From contig JACGWO010000011.1 of the NCBI GenBank assembly GCA_034509735.1, positions 24,474,979 through 24,538,978 on the forward strand: a stretch of DNA of 64,000 nucleotides. The letters run 5' to 3'. The notes beneath the pieces were generated by a model, which saw nothing but the letters and a program-made list of their open reading frames with translations, was not told the origin of the DNA and did no database searches. This DNA comes from Sesamum alatum. Lineage: Eukaryota > Streptophyta > Magnoliopsida > Lamiales > Pedaliaceae. The position numbers and the translations under genes were made by a program. Positions 47,451 through 58,216 of this stretch are shown piece by piece. Numbering within the stretch: position 1 is the first letter of the stretch; every line of letters starts with the position of its first letter.

Positions 47451-47485
<35 letters not shown>
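47450..47485. repeat. (CT)n microsatellite in the eIF1A leader or promoter
   Basis: A pure CT run interrupted once by CG, on the upstream side of eIF1A (GA repeats on the coding strand). Such GA/CT tracts are common in plant 5' leaders and core promoters and may bind BPC/GAGA-type factors. This is inferred from position. Confidence 0.5.
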
Positions 47486-47589
47486 GCGTTGAAGTTACAG
47501 GTTGAGGACGTTGGGTTCATTTTGATGGGCCTTTGGGCTAACATGGCCATTTCTTCATATTGTTTGTAGGCCTGATGGGCCCGTATAGT

Positions 47590-47700
47590 AAAAGTTGAGG
47601 TCTGAGTTTGACATAATTATAAATAATATTTTATTATTTAAAAAATTATAAATATTCTGTTGAATTTATTTTGTTTGTAAAGCCGCATGTGCCTAGACGG
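47590..47700. mobile_element. Fragment of the MITE family seen beside CURT1A
   Basis: GTTTGACATAATTATAAATA followed by a TTATTTAAAAAATTATAAATA stretch repeats the left arm of 18261-18708. The rest of the element is missing or unrecognisable, and the LINE begins just to the right. Confidence 0.5.
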
Positions 47701-47736
47701 AGGGTTTGACAAAGACTCCTACCCATTTATTAGAAA

Positions 47737-50700
47737 TTAACGAAACTCCAATACAATTTGAAAGCCATAAACAAGGAGGTATTCTCTCTCTTTATAATTG
47801 CAAGTTCTAATCTGAAAACTACCACTATTTGAACCTAAAGTTATGCAATAACTTGGGCGGATTAGAACAGCTAGATGTCCATAAGCCCTTGAAAAAATTG
47901 ATGAACGCTTCATCTGACAAGTTTGATTGGCGAGATAATCTGTTGCTTGGTTCCCTTCATGATACACGTGAGAGAATCTAAGATTCAACTTCCTCTTTAG
48001 TATTCTAAGGCGTGTGAGAAGAGGCTACAATGTCCAGTTCCCTTTGTCCCGCTGGATAATATGCAGCACCACAAGGGCATCGATCTCGACCCATACATTT
48101 AAACATCCTTGATCCCATGCATGCTCTATGCCTCTCACCACCGCAAAGAGTTTTGCAAATTATTTGTTTGCTCGTTCAAGAACTCATAGAAAGCAAATAC
48201 CACACAGCCCTGCTCATTACGTTATACGCCTCCTGCTCAACCCGTTCTCGGATTGCCTTTCGAGGCGCCATTGCAATTTCGTTTGAACCAAGCTTCTCCC
48301 TGAGGCATCCATGTAACCATCTTAGACGAAGGGGATGATGGCTGAGCAAATGTGAAACCCAACTGCCATGTAATCACCAAATCACCCTTTCATTGCTCCA
48401 ATGCCATAACCCTTTGCCTTATACAAGCACCACATATATGAATAAACCCATCTAATAATCCCCTATGAAGAGAATTGAATTTTGTTATGTTTATCATCAT
48501 TCCCTGTATTCCAAGTAGACCATAATATCAGCATAGGGATAATAAAGTGAATGTGTCCTCGCTTAACGAAAAGCGAAAAAGAATTTCTAGCAATGGAGCA
48601 TCGCGGAGACGTACTCTATGTTTAGGAGAGTGAGGGTGAAAATCAACGCAAAATGGGACCACACCCCTTGGCCAGCGGGCCTTCAAGGAAAAGGTGACAA
48701 ATGGATTCTATGTCGTTGCAGCAGAAGCATTTAGACACTATGACCAGGCCTTTTTCATGCAAATGTTCGTCCACGGGCAGCAGATCATGTAGCAACCTCC
48801 AGACGAAGATTGACATCAGAGGAACCGCTGAGCAATGCCATAGATCCACAAGGAGAAGGCGTTGTACTGCGGTTCTCCCTATGCTATTCCATGCAATCTT
48901 AATGCTAAAGGTTCCTATTGGATTGGCTTTCCAGCAGGATCTGTCCTCAGCTAAAGCATCAACGGGGACTATGAGCACCCTTTGTAACACATCATAGGGA
49001 AGCACGCGTTGGAGTTTTTACTGATCCCATCACCGTATCGCCAATAATAATGCACACACTCGTGCAAGGGAAAAGTCGGCTTAACAATTTCAATAAGCGA
49101 TGCCTTTCCCACCCAGTTATCTTGCCAAAAGCATAAATCCCCTTGACCAAGCACCCAAAAATTGCACAGTTCAACAGCTACTCGTGCAGATCTAAGGTGC
49201 CGCCACTGGCCGTTCTGATGGAGTATATGTTCAAAGACGCTGGGCATGATCTTTTGCAATACTTTCACCTTAAAACAACCGTCCAAAGGGATGAAGCAGT
49301 CCGAAATCTCCACCAAAGATTTTGTGAGAAAATGGCCAGCATATCAGTAAAACTCTGAACACCTAGACCAACCTCTTCCAGCAGATAGCAAATACGTTGC
49401 CATGACGTTCAATGAATTTGCTTCCTTGACCCCGATGAACCCTACAAAATGTATTAAGCATCCTTTCCAAACAAAGCAGAACCTTTTTGGTGGGCCTAAG
49501 GACATACGTTATATGAATAGATATCACCAACATAACTGATTTAATGAATTGGCGGCAGCCTCCAAAGACAGAACATTCTTCTCCCAGCCCCTATTCCGAG
49601 AGGCCATAACAGCAACCATGTGATCAAAAAACTCATTCTTTGTCCTACCAACAAAAATTGGGTGCCCCAAGTAAATACACAGAAAAGGTTTAAGAACAAA
49701 GCATGTTACTCGTTTAATTTGGATCTTGACCAATGAAGGGGCCTTAGGCCCCACGATGGAGGAACTTTTCGAGACATTTATCTTTTGGCCTGACAGACGT
49801 TCAAATTGTTGGAGGAACGCCATCGTTATGACCAATTTGTGCTCACGAGCATTAGTGAAAAGAAGTACATCATCCACATACGCCAAAACGACAACCTCTC
49901 ACTCCCTTTGAACGCCAACGATTTATCAGACTCCATCAGTCGATTCAAACCTCTTGAGAGAAACTCGGAGGCAAGGACAAATAAGGATGGAGACAAAGGA
50001 TCGCCTTGTCGTAACCCCCTTGTAGACTTGAAGAAAAACAATTGAGCCACCCATTTATCATCACTGAGAACCAAAAATTTTGTGTGCAATTTCGGATCAA
50101 CTGTAGCCAATGGTTTGGGAAACCAAATTGAACAAGAACATCGTCCAAAAAATTCTAATCCACCCTATTGTAAGCCTTAGTCATGTTGAGCTTCAGGGCC
50201 ACATTCCACTCCTTTTTGTTAGCTGCGATATAATGAATTATTTCATGAGAAGGAAAATATTATACTCAATCTGCCGTTGGGGAACAAAACCACTTTTGTT
50301 CGGAACTCTTAAGCTTGGAAACAAAACTTTGAGCCTATCGCTGAGGAGCTTAGTCATGATCTTGTTAGTGGTATGGCAAAGGCTGATAACGATATTCATT
50401 CAATGATGAGGGAATCTTCACCTTCGGAATATGGACGAGAGACGTGGTTGTGAAACTCACCGACATCGAGGTCCCTGCAAGAAAATCTTGAACAGCCTCC
50501 AAGATATCAAATTTGACAATTTCCCAACACTTCTGTAGAAAACGACACTGAAACCGTCCATACTAGCACTATCTTACACCATATCAAAACCTACGCATTG
50601 AACCTCGTCTAAGGACGTCTCCTGGCATAACACCTCCCCCCTTTCCCTGCATATGTGAAACAAGATGAGGAATAACCTATGGCAATAGGGATACCAAAGG

Positions 50701-51878
50701 CCGCGACTTGACTGCAAGCAAATCTTTAAAAAATTCAACCCGCGATTCCCTAAGGCAGACTGGGTACATGATAGTCGTACCTCTATGAGACACCGAGGAG
50801 ATCAGTCCTAGACCCACTTCTTTTTAACCAGTGAGTGGAAGAACTTTGTATTTATGTCCCCCTCTAACAACCACTTACAAGACGCCTTCTGAAGCAACTA
50901 ATCTTCCTCGATCGTGAGAGCATGCTGCAAAATTTCTGTAGCTCTATTCATTTCCATCAAATTAGCATCTATCGACAAAGCATCATACCATTTTTCAGCT
51001 TCCAAAACTCACTCCTCCGTTTGTCTAACATGTTGAATATGTCCTTGAAAACCGCCTTATTCCAGTACTTAAGGCGTTGCTTAGTCCATCAAAGCTTCTC
51101 AGTAAGCTTAGCCATGCCCGTTTGTGTAATAGGAAGACACCAAACAACCTTAATTACCGCTAGGAATTTCAGGTGTCGTAACCACATATTTTGAAAATGA
51201 AAAGACGAGGGACTCGTCATCGATGCAACTAGAATATGCACAAGCAGGGGATAATGATCCGAGGTTGAGCGCAGAAGATATGTGATCGAAGATTGTGGAA
51301 AATTATCCACCCACTAGCTCGAGACCAACACCCGGTCAAGCCGTTGCCACAAATGATGGTATGTACAAGTATATTGATTCCGTTTAAACCCGATATCAAG
51401 GAGACCACTATCAAAGATCGCTTTGTTAAACTCTTGGTTAGAATGATATGTCGGATTGGGGCCATTAGATCGTTCAACAACCGACAATTAAAGTCTCCTC
51501 CTATAAACTATTGTTGATTCAAATCCCCAACTTGCCTCATGAAATCCCAAATAACCTGTCTTGCCACTTTATCGCATTTACCATACACCAATGAACAGAG
51601 AAAGGTTCCTTTGCAAAGGTGTTGTTAACTGAAGGTGTACAATTTGCTCATCATTATGTAAAACTTCAAATGCTATAGAGTCATCCATGACACACCAAAT
51701 CTTATTATTTCGATTCTTGACAACCGAATGAAACCGAGACGATGACGTGTAGTATGTTCGTCCCATTGCATGCTGGGGTCGATGAGCCCCACTAAATTCT
51801 ACTTTTTTTTCATTTAAAAAGGCTCATCATCTTCTGTTTATTACCAATACCATGAACATTCCAAATAAGAGCATTCAT
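47737..51878 (-). pseudogene. LINE ORF2: endonuclease, reverse transcriptase, zf-RVT, RNase H
   Basis: Starts at 51878 with MNALIWNVHGIGNKQKM, the beginning of an AP-type endonuclease. RT (about 49500-50150) has STRGLRQGDPLSPSLFVLA and AYVDDVLLFTNA (DD catalytic pair at 49880-49870). The zinc-binding reverse-transcriptase domain (48643-49005) has FVWRLLHDLLPVDEHLHEKG and CFCCNDIESICHLFLEG. RNase H ends with SHVYHEGNQATDYLANQ (about 47940-47985). Many frameshifts and stops, for example near 49524, 49886, 50110 and 51480, make it a pseudogene. ORF2 normally nicks DNA and primes reverse transcription at the target. Confidence 0.85.
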
Positions 51879-52342
51879 AAATAAAGTTCAAAGGGAAGTG
51901 GAGTGTACCTCGACATGACTTTGCTTCAGAACTCTATCAGGTCGGGCTATGGATATGCCATGCCGGTGACGACCCTTCACTTTGGCCTCTTCGAAATCAT
52001 CATCATCCGCCTGGACACATGTAGAGCCATGTATAGCAATTACGTTCAACAATGATTTCTCATATTCTCGTTCTACGTCGTCTGCCACCTCCATGTCTAA
52101 ATTAACGTCATCAAGGGGAACGTTGTCCTCGGCTATAGTGTTCGCCCCTACCTCAAATGCACAGATAGTACGGATAGGAGTCGACTTATTTGGCACGGAG
52201 TGGATGGAGTCGTCTTGCACGTCCTCTACCTGGTCAGATTCCGTGCCAGCTCCAGCACGTCGCTCAACTGAATGCTCTTCACTTTCCCCAATCGGTTGAG
52301 GCTCAACATACTGTTCGTGTTAGAATTTCCATCCTCAGCCCT

Positions 52343-53290
52343 CTAATTATGTGGATCGTCCTCGCGAGAGGGAGGGACATTTCCATTGTTAGTGCCCATT
52401 GGATCATGCACCAAATTTTTACCCTTCTTCTTATTAATCAAAATAAGCAAATTCATTTGATTTTGCTCCTTACCCTCCTTGTTCGTCTGCTCCTTACCCT
52501 CCCGCCAATCCTCAATGCGGTGCCCCAAATGACAACACCAAGAACAAAATTTTGGGCATTGTTCATACATCACCTACTGCAAAACGTAATGCCCCCTAGT
52601 CCCGATCCAGACCGTGCTAGGTCGTTCTTTCATACGGTCAATTTTCATGCAAACACGAGCCACACTTGTCGAAAGCAATCGGCCGGCGTATCTTCAGTTT
52701 CATAGGAGAACCCACCAAAATTGCAAATCCAAAATAAAGCTCTCTTATGGAATAAACGGATCGGGAGTTCAGGCAGCCGTATCCAAACTGGAAGAATGGA
52801 TGACTCAATCCTGGGATTAAATTTCGGCGACCATTTGAAAAGGCGCATTAGGAAAAAACTCGATGAACATGATCTATTTCATCCACAAACGTGTGAGGTC
52901 ATCCTCATTGTTTAACTTGATAATTATATGCTTAATGTCGATCACATCAAGCAATGAAACCCTTCGCAGTCCTCGTTTAAAAAAAATGCCCAAATGGTAT
53001 GCATGTTTGGCGAGTCGTGTGAGAATTTGCCGACGACGGCAAACGTCAAGTGCAAGATTCTCAGTCTCTTCCATCGTGAAGTTGATGGCGCGGCCACCAC
53101 AATAAATGCATGGTTGGCGAAAGAAGTCGTCCTTGTCGGAAAATATTTTCTTGGCAGCACGGGGAGATAATGGCTCAGCCCCAATATGGTCTCCGTTAAG
53201 TGCCGCCAAGAAGGAACATAGGCACTCAAAAGGATCCGACGGCTTCTCCGTCAAGCTAGCGTTAGGGTTTGGAAGAGTCCTAGGGTCCAT
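52343..53290 (-). pseudogene. LINE ORF1: DUF4283-like RNA-binding protein
   Basis: The first ATG is at 53290 (MDPRTLPNPNASL). The segment 52874-53290 has FTMEETENLALDVCRR, typical of the DUF4283 N-terminal domain. It continues in other frames with LPVWIRLPELPIRLF (52645-52848). The CCHC knuckle at 52500-52560 reads CSWCCHLGHRIEDW, with Trp where the last Cys is expected. Frameshifts at about 52860 and 52600 break it. ORF1 proteins coat LINE RNA. Confidence 0.75.
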
Positions 53291-53360
53291 GGGCTCCAAA
53301 GAAGAGAAGAATAGTCCTAGTAAAAATTTTGACTAAATTTCATTAATCTATATCTATTCT

Positions 53361-55036
53361 ATATCTATATAAAAGTATGAATTCTCAAAAAAGTTTCTTT
53401 CTTTTTTTGATTGGACTATTAACCTTGTAATATTAATTTTTTAATCTATATCTATATCTATATTCAATATCTATATATATTATATTATATATATATATCT
53501 ATACAAAAGTATGAATTCTCAAAAAAGTTTCTTTTTTTTTTTTGATTGGATTAAATTAACCTTATAATATTAATTTTTTAAGGATAAAAAATTAAAATAA
53601 GATGCTTATTAATTTTTATTAATTACTTTTCACATTACACATATTTATTCTTATTAATTACTTTTAACATGATCCATATTTATTCCTATTAATTACTTTT
53701 CACATATCCATATTTATTCCTATTAATTACTTTTCACATTCTACATATTTACGTATCATTTTTTTAGTATATTATATTCGTAATATGATATACTTACTAG
53801 AAAAAAGTACCCCTATGATATAACAAGGAATGACTAGAAAAATTGATAAAAAAAATGAAAGAATTTAATGTTGAGCGATTTTATAGCATAGATATAAATG
53901 AGAATTATTTAGATTACTTGATATATTAAGATATGTTACATGAAAAATAAAAAAAAAATAATTGAATTGTCATGTAAAACAAACACTTTAAAGAGTAACG
54001 TAGGTTAAAAGAAAATTGAGAATCAATTAAATCACTAATCATGTATAGTGAATACTTTTGTAGTAAGATAGATTAAAATGTGATTTGCATTTGAGGTATA
54101 ATTACTAGATACCTTATATGATTTTTTAATCATCTCTAATAAAATAAAATAAAATGTTAGTGTACAAGATTTGATCTTTTCTACAATGTTCGACAGAAAT
54201 TGCTCATTGTAAAAAAAATATTGAAAGGTGTAAATCGTATTCTTAAATCATCACCACACATATCCATTTTTTTTTTAAATAGAAGTATGAATCCTCAAAA
54301 AAGTTTCTTTCTTTTTTTGATTGGACTAAATTAACCTTGTAATATTAATTTTTTAAGGATAAAAAAGTAAAATAAGATGCTTATTAATTTCTATTAATTA
54401 CTTTTCACATTACACATATTTACTCTTATTAATTACTTTTCACATTATCCATATTTATTCCTATTAATTACTTTTCACATATCCATATTTATTCTTATTA
54501 TTTACTTTTCACATTCTACATATTTACACATCATTTTTTTAGTATATTATATTCGTAATATGATATACTTACTAGAAAAAAGTACCCCTATGATATAACA
54601 AGGAATGACTAGAAAAATTGATTAAAGAATTTAATGTTAGAGCGATTTATAGCATAGATATAAATGAGAATTAGTTAGATCACTTGAAATATTAAGATAT
54701 GTTAGATGACAAATAAAAAAAAATTAACTGAATTGTCATGTAAAGCAAACATTTTAAAGAGTAACATAGGTTAAAAGAAAATTAAGAATCAATTAAATCA
54801 CTAATCATGTATAGTGAATACTTTGTAGTAACATAGACAAAAATATGATTTGAGCATTTGAGGTACAGTTATTAGATACCTTATATGATTTTTTAATCAT
54901 CTCTAATAAAATAAAATAAAATGTTAGTGTACAAGATTTGATCTTTTCTACAATGTTCGACAGAAATTGCTCATTGTAAAAAAAATATTGAAAGGTGTAA
55001 ATCCTATTCTTAAACCATCACCACACATATCCATTT
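53361..55036 (+). mobile_element. Duplicated Helitron-like 5' region (776-bp tandem repeat)
   Basis: A short first copy (about 53361-53441) begins TCTATATCTATATAAAAGTA and TGAATTCTCAAAAAAGTTTC, like many plant Helitron 5' ends. A second copy starts near 53474-53507 and a third at 54283. Units 53507-54282 and 54283-55036 are about 95% identical by eye, including the sub-block ATTAATTACTTTTCACAT repeated 4-5 times in each. There is no coding capacity. A candidate 3' terminus lies far away (61540-61543). Confidence 0.55.
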
Positions 55037-56098
55037 AAAAAAAAAAAAAGGAAGAGAAAAAAAAATGGGCACGTAACTATTGATAAATATTTTCTAATTT
55101 TTTTATATTATATGTTATAATTTATTAATATAGTTACTAATAAAATTGTAATAGATATCTTAAAAATGATTATTAAGTAGGTCATTCAATAAGTTATTAG
55201 CATAGATAATAAGAATTATTAACTTGACATGTATCAAAATTTAAATGAATAATTGGTCAATCATACTTATTAAATTCTTATTTTATTTTATTTTATAATA
55301 TTTATGTACATTTAATTAAAAAAGATTAAATATATGACAGACATAAATAAACTCTGTATACATGCACAATGGTGTAGTACTTTGGAAATAATAATGATTC
55401 CTTTTTCATATTTTTTAATATTTGTGATGACTAAACTACCCCCTATTAAATTTAGCAACAGTTATAAAAGTATACTAAAAAAATATAGACAATCATATTT
55501 GAAATTCTAACAATTGTGGTAGAAATTACTGACATAAGTATAACTATAGAAGATATCATTTTTGTTATGAACTACGGGAACTTGGAAGTGATAGGTTATA
55601 CTGTACTTTTATGATTTTTATTTATAATTTAACAAAGGATAGTTAATCGATTACAAATGTTAAATAGTATGAAATATTCCTAAAGATGCATGTATATGGA
55701 CACTTTCACTGGAGTATTATTTTAAATATAGAGAAATATGATTGATAAATAGGTGAGAATAATAATACTAATAATCATAGTAATATATATATATAGTACA
55801 ATAATATGCATATATATATATGTGTGTGTGTGTGTGTGCGCGTGTGTGAATTACTTATTAATGTGTAGTAAAAGAAAAAGAGAAATCAGTCATGATGCAT
55901 TTCACCAATAATTAACTAGCTACAAGAATCACAAACAAAATATATCTCAATTCAATTAATTTGTTAGAATATACTTTAAATATTTTTTAAAAAAATATTT
56001 TGTTAGGTTATATATGATAATATTTGAAGGTAAAACTCGCAGTGAACCGTTTATGCAAATATTAAGCTAAAACTTCAATAAATATTAAGTACTATTTT
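55037..56098. other. AT-rich spacer with TA/TG microsatellite
   Basis: No gene found. A (TA)n(TG)n(CG)(TG) microsatellite lies at 55811-55848 and a shorter TA run at 55781-55795. The rest is AT-rich, perhaps the body of the Helitron-like element to the left. Confidence 0.4.
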
Positions 56099-56129
56099 AT
56101 TAAATAAATAATACAAAAAAAAATTATCA

Positions 56130-56316
56130 AAATGGGGTAAATATACCCCATTTAAAATTTTAGGCGAAGCCGGGGTGGTTGACCCCAGCTTCATGCCTCG
56201 GAATCAGATAGGCACAGAAGCCGGGGTGAGTGACCCCGGCTTCTGTGCCTGCTGATGGGACGCAGCATCATGCTGCGTCCCATGTGCTGATGCTGCTTTT
56301 GCATGCATGCAAAAGC
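56130..56316. repeat. Cluster of five palindromes in the left TIR region
   Basis: Successive near-perfect inverted repeats: 56130-56153 (AAATGGGG/CCCCATTT), 56166-56192 (GAAGCCGGGGT/ACCCCAGCTTC), 56211-56249 (GGCACAGAAGCCGGGGT with its complement), 56255-56283 (ATGGGACGCAGCA/TGCTGCGTCCCAT) and 56295-56316 (GCTTTTGCATG/CATGCAAAAGC). The right TIR has related ones at 58025-58049 and 58054-58090. All but the first are GC-rich in an AT-rich setting. Confidence 0.8.
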
Positions 56317-56416
56317 TGCATGGGGACGCGTGCACTGCCAGCATGCGTCCCTTCAACCTTGTCCTGTATGCATTATTTTTGCAAAGAAATCGGTGTTTAT
56401 AACATCGGTTTCTGTG

Positions 56417-56426
56417 TATATAAATA
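56417..56426 (+). promoter_or_regulatory. TATA box of the transposase-like gene
   Basis: TATATAAATA lies about 220 bp before the ATG at 56643, followed by a CT-rich leader (TTTCTCTTTCCTTTCTCC) and a T-run of about 20 just before the start. Confidence 0.4.
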
Positions 56427-56642
56427 CCTCCTTCTGCGTTTCACATTTGCAATTCAACCAGCACACCCGATCAATTTTTTTCTCTTTCCTTTCTCCTTCA
56501 ATTTTGGTGGAAAAAGTGAACGAAAATCTCTACAATTCTTGCACGTTCGAAAACATAAGTAAGTTATTTTTACTGATACTGATTATTTTTATGCACTTAT
56601 TTGTATTCGTTGTGACCTTTTTTTTTTTTTTTTTTTGAAGAC

Positions 56643-56933
56643 ATGGCAGATGAAAATAATATTATGATTGTTATATTTTATGGAGGTCAACGAATTGATT
56701 CATATGATTGCGTCAGATATGATCGTCCTGAAGTTGGATTTAAACGAATATGTCGTAGTACTACATTTGTTGAACTCGAGTCAATTTTATTTGAAGTACT
56801 TGGCCTCCGTAGGGGTGAGTTTAAGTTACAGATATTTTTTAAATACACAACATGTAATGTTGGTCGATGGCGAGAGACGGTATTACATATTAAGAATGAC
56901 AGTATACCTTGCGGCAAGTGGAGGCATCGGTAG
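56643..56933 (+). pseudogene. Truncated MULE transposase N-terminus
   Basis: A 96-codon frame starting MADENNIMIVIFYGGQRID. It carries the pattern usual at the start of plant MULE transposases: a GGQ near the N-terminus, GFKRICRSTTFVELESILF, then LGLRRGEFKLQIFFKY and a late VLHIKNDS. The frame stops soon after, and no zinc-finger, DDE or SWIM region follows. It is therefore the 5' remnant of a transposase gene, deleted into the neighbouring mobile-domain gene. A frame-shifted overlap (56668-57012) may hold the original continuation (VYLAASGGIG). Confidence 0.55.
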
Positions 56934-56972
56934 AACGTTTTCATCATCAATTATTTGCGGGCGTAAATCTAA

Positions 56973-57779
56973 TTATGTACTAGACCGAATTGGCGCTATA
57001 GTGGTAATATGAGCCCAGGCCCATATTTGGAGCAACTGCATAGCCCCACCTATATTTGCTTTCCCTTTTTGCGATGCTGTACACAACTCCCTGTACATAT
57101 ATGCCAACACCGCTGTACCCCAACTTGAGGTACCACCTTCATGGATGTCCTCCATATGTCGCAAATACAACAACGGCACCGAGTTACCATTAGGATCGGG
57201 AAAGAACATACCACCAACGAGACATAGAGCACATACTCGTGCCTCTTGCAGCACTTCCTCCAAAGGGCTGTCGTCATTACACGTGTTGGCCATCAACCAG
57301 TTATGCAAGACTGGTAGATTTAGCCGGGAGCCCTTAAATGCATCAGCCGCCGGAATAAATCCTAACATCTCAGCGCAGTATTGTTGCCATTCTGCAGTAC
57401 TTCGTCTTGTATCTACTCCTGTGATTAGAGGCCCCTCAATCGGCAGGGTCCACAAAATGGCAATATCCTGTAGTGTAATAGTCGCCTCACCAACGGGAAA
57501 ATGGAAAGTATGGGTCTCGGGTCTCCATCTTTCCACTAACGCGGTGATAAGGTGTTGGTCAATCTCAATATGACCACAGCGCATAACACCTAATAAAGCC
57601 ATATTTTGTAATACTTGTAATACTCGAATATGACGTGGGACCAGTTGAAGAACTCGAAAAAATGAAATATCACCACGCCTTACATTTAAAATGTTGTCCG
57701 GCTCTCTGCACACATCTTCAGAACGATGTTTACTCTGCCCGTACAGCACACTACTATCGCGTGGACCTAAATGTGCCAT
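56973..57779 (-). CDS. Plant mobile domain (aminotransferase-like) protein, transposon-borne
   Basis: About 268 residues from the ATG at 57779 (MAHLGPRDSSVLYGQ). Signature blocks of the plant mobile domain (PF10536) are LITALVERWRPETHTFHFPV, GEATITLQDIAILWTLPIEG, a WLMAN/CALCLVGGMFFPDPNG region and LQIWAWAHITTIAPI near the end. Some host PMD proteins such as MAIN act in gene silencing, and others are carried by transposons. Being inside the TIRs puts this one in the second group. It is shorter than host PMD proteins and stops at 56973 right after the WAW motif, so the C-terminus is probably lost. Upstream of the ATG are two poly-C tracts on the coding strand. Confidence 0.8.
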   Translation of the reverse strand: MAHLGPRDSSVLYGQSKHRSEDVCREPDNILNVRRGDISFFRVLQLVPRHIRVLQVLQNMALLGVMRCGHIEIDQHLITALVERWRPETHTFHFPVGEATITLQDIAILWTLPIEGPLITGVDTRRSTAEWQQYCAEMLGFIPAADAFKGSRLNLPVLHNWLMANTCNDDSPLEEVLQEARVCALCLVGGMFFPDPNGNSVPLLYLRHMEDIHEGGTSSWGTAVLAYMYRELCTASQKGKANIGGAMQLLQIWAWAHITTIAPIRSST

Positions 57780-57951
57780 ATTATATTTGGAATATTTTTT
57801 CAAAATAATGGTTAGAAATGATGGATGAAAAATGAGAGGTAAAATGTTGAAGGCGTTTAAGGAGTGGAAGATATATAGAAGATAAAATGTTGAGTGGTTG
57901 ATGAGGAATGTATAGAAGTAAAATTTGGAATGTATTATATAGAAGGAGTTT

Positions 57952-58020
57952 GGGGGGGGGGGGGGGGGATTGTCTCGGATTGAGGGGGTGTTTAAAATGG
58001 CTTAGGGGGGGGGGGGGGGG
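57952..58020. repeat. Two poly-G tracts (17 and 16 G)
   Basis: Uninterrupted G runs at 57952-57968 and 58005-58020, with a further G5 between. They lie upstream of the mobile-domain ORF, between it and the right TIR. They could form G-quadruplexes, or could be length-uncertain in the assembly. Confidence 0.8.
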
Positions 58021-58216
58021 TAAAATGGGACGCAAAAGCTGCGTCCCATCTACCTGCTGAAGCCGGGGTCATTGACCCTGGCTTCAGCAGGCACAGAAGA
58101 GCTTTTGCTGACTACGAGGATTGAAGCCAGGGTCAACCACCCCGGCTTCGCCTAAAATTTTAAATGGGGTATATTTACCCCATTTTGATAAATTTTTTTT
58201 GTATTATTTATTTAAT

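Larger units (their letters stand above)
47700..53290 (-). mobile_element. L1-type LINE retrotransposon, degraded
   Basis: Order on the minus strand: ORF1 with a DUF4283-like region and zinc knuckle, then ORF2 with endonuclease, RT, a zinc-binding domain and RNase H. This is the plant L1 layout. There are no LTRs. Boundaries are approximate. I see no poly(A)-derived T-run at the left end and no target duplication, so the 3' end may be truncated. A related fragment lies at 61665-63040. Confidence 0.85.
56099..58216. mobile_element. MULE-like DNA transposon with plant mobile domain gene
   Basis: Long terminal inverted repeats: 56099-56192 matches the reverse complement of about 58125-58216 (ATTAAATAAATAATACAAAA ... 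AAAATGGGGTAAATATACCCC ... GGCGAAGCCGGGGTGGTTGA). Inside are a transposase-like N-terminus on the plus strand and a plant-mobile-domain ORF on the minus strand, ending tail to tail. Plant mobile domains are known from MULE-type transposons. No clear 9-bp target repeat is visible at these borders. The catalytic transposase core is absent, so the copy is internally deleted and presumably non-autonomous. Confidence 0.75.

Noticed and set aside
53361..55036. CRISPR-like or satellite array
   Set aside because: Units are 776 bp with no short direct repeats and spacers; this is a tandem duplication in a plant genome.
56230..56638. Plus-strand ORFs in the left TIR region
   Set aside because: They run through the palindromes, TATA box and leader of the transposase-like gene; no domain is visible.
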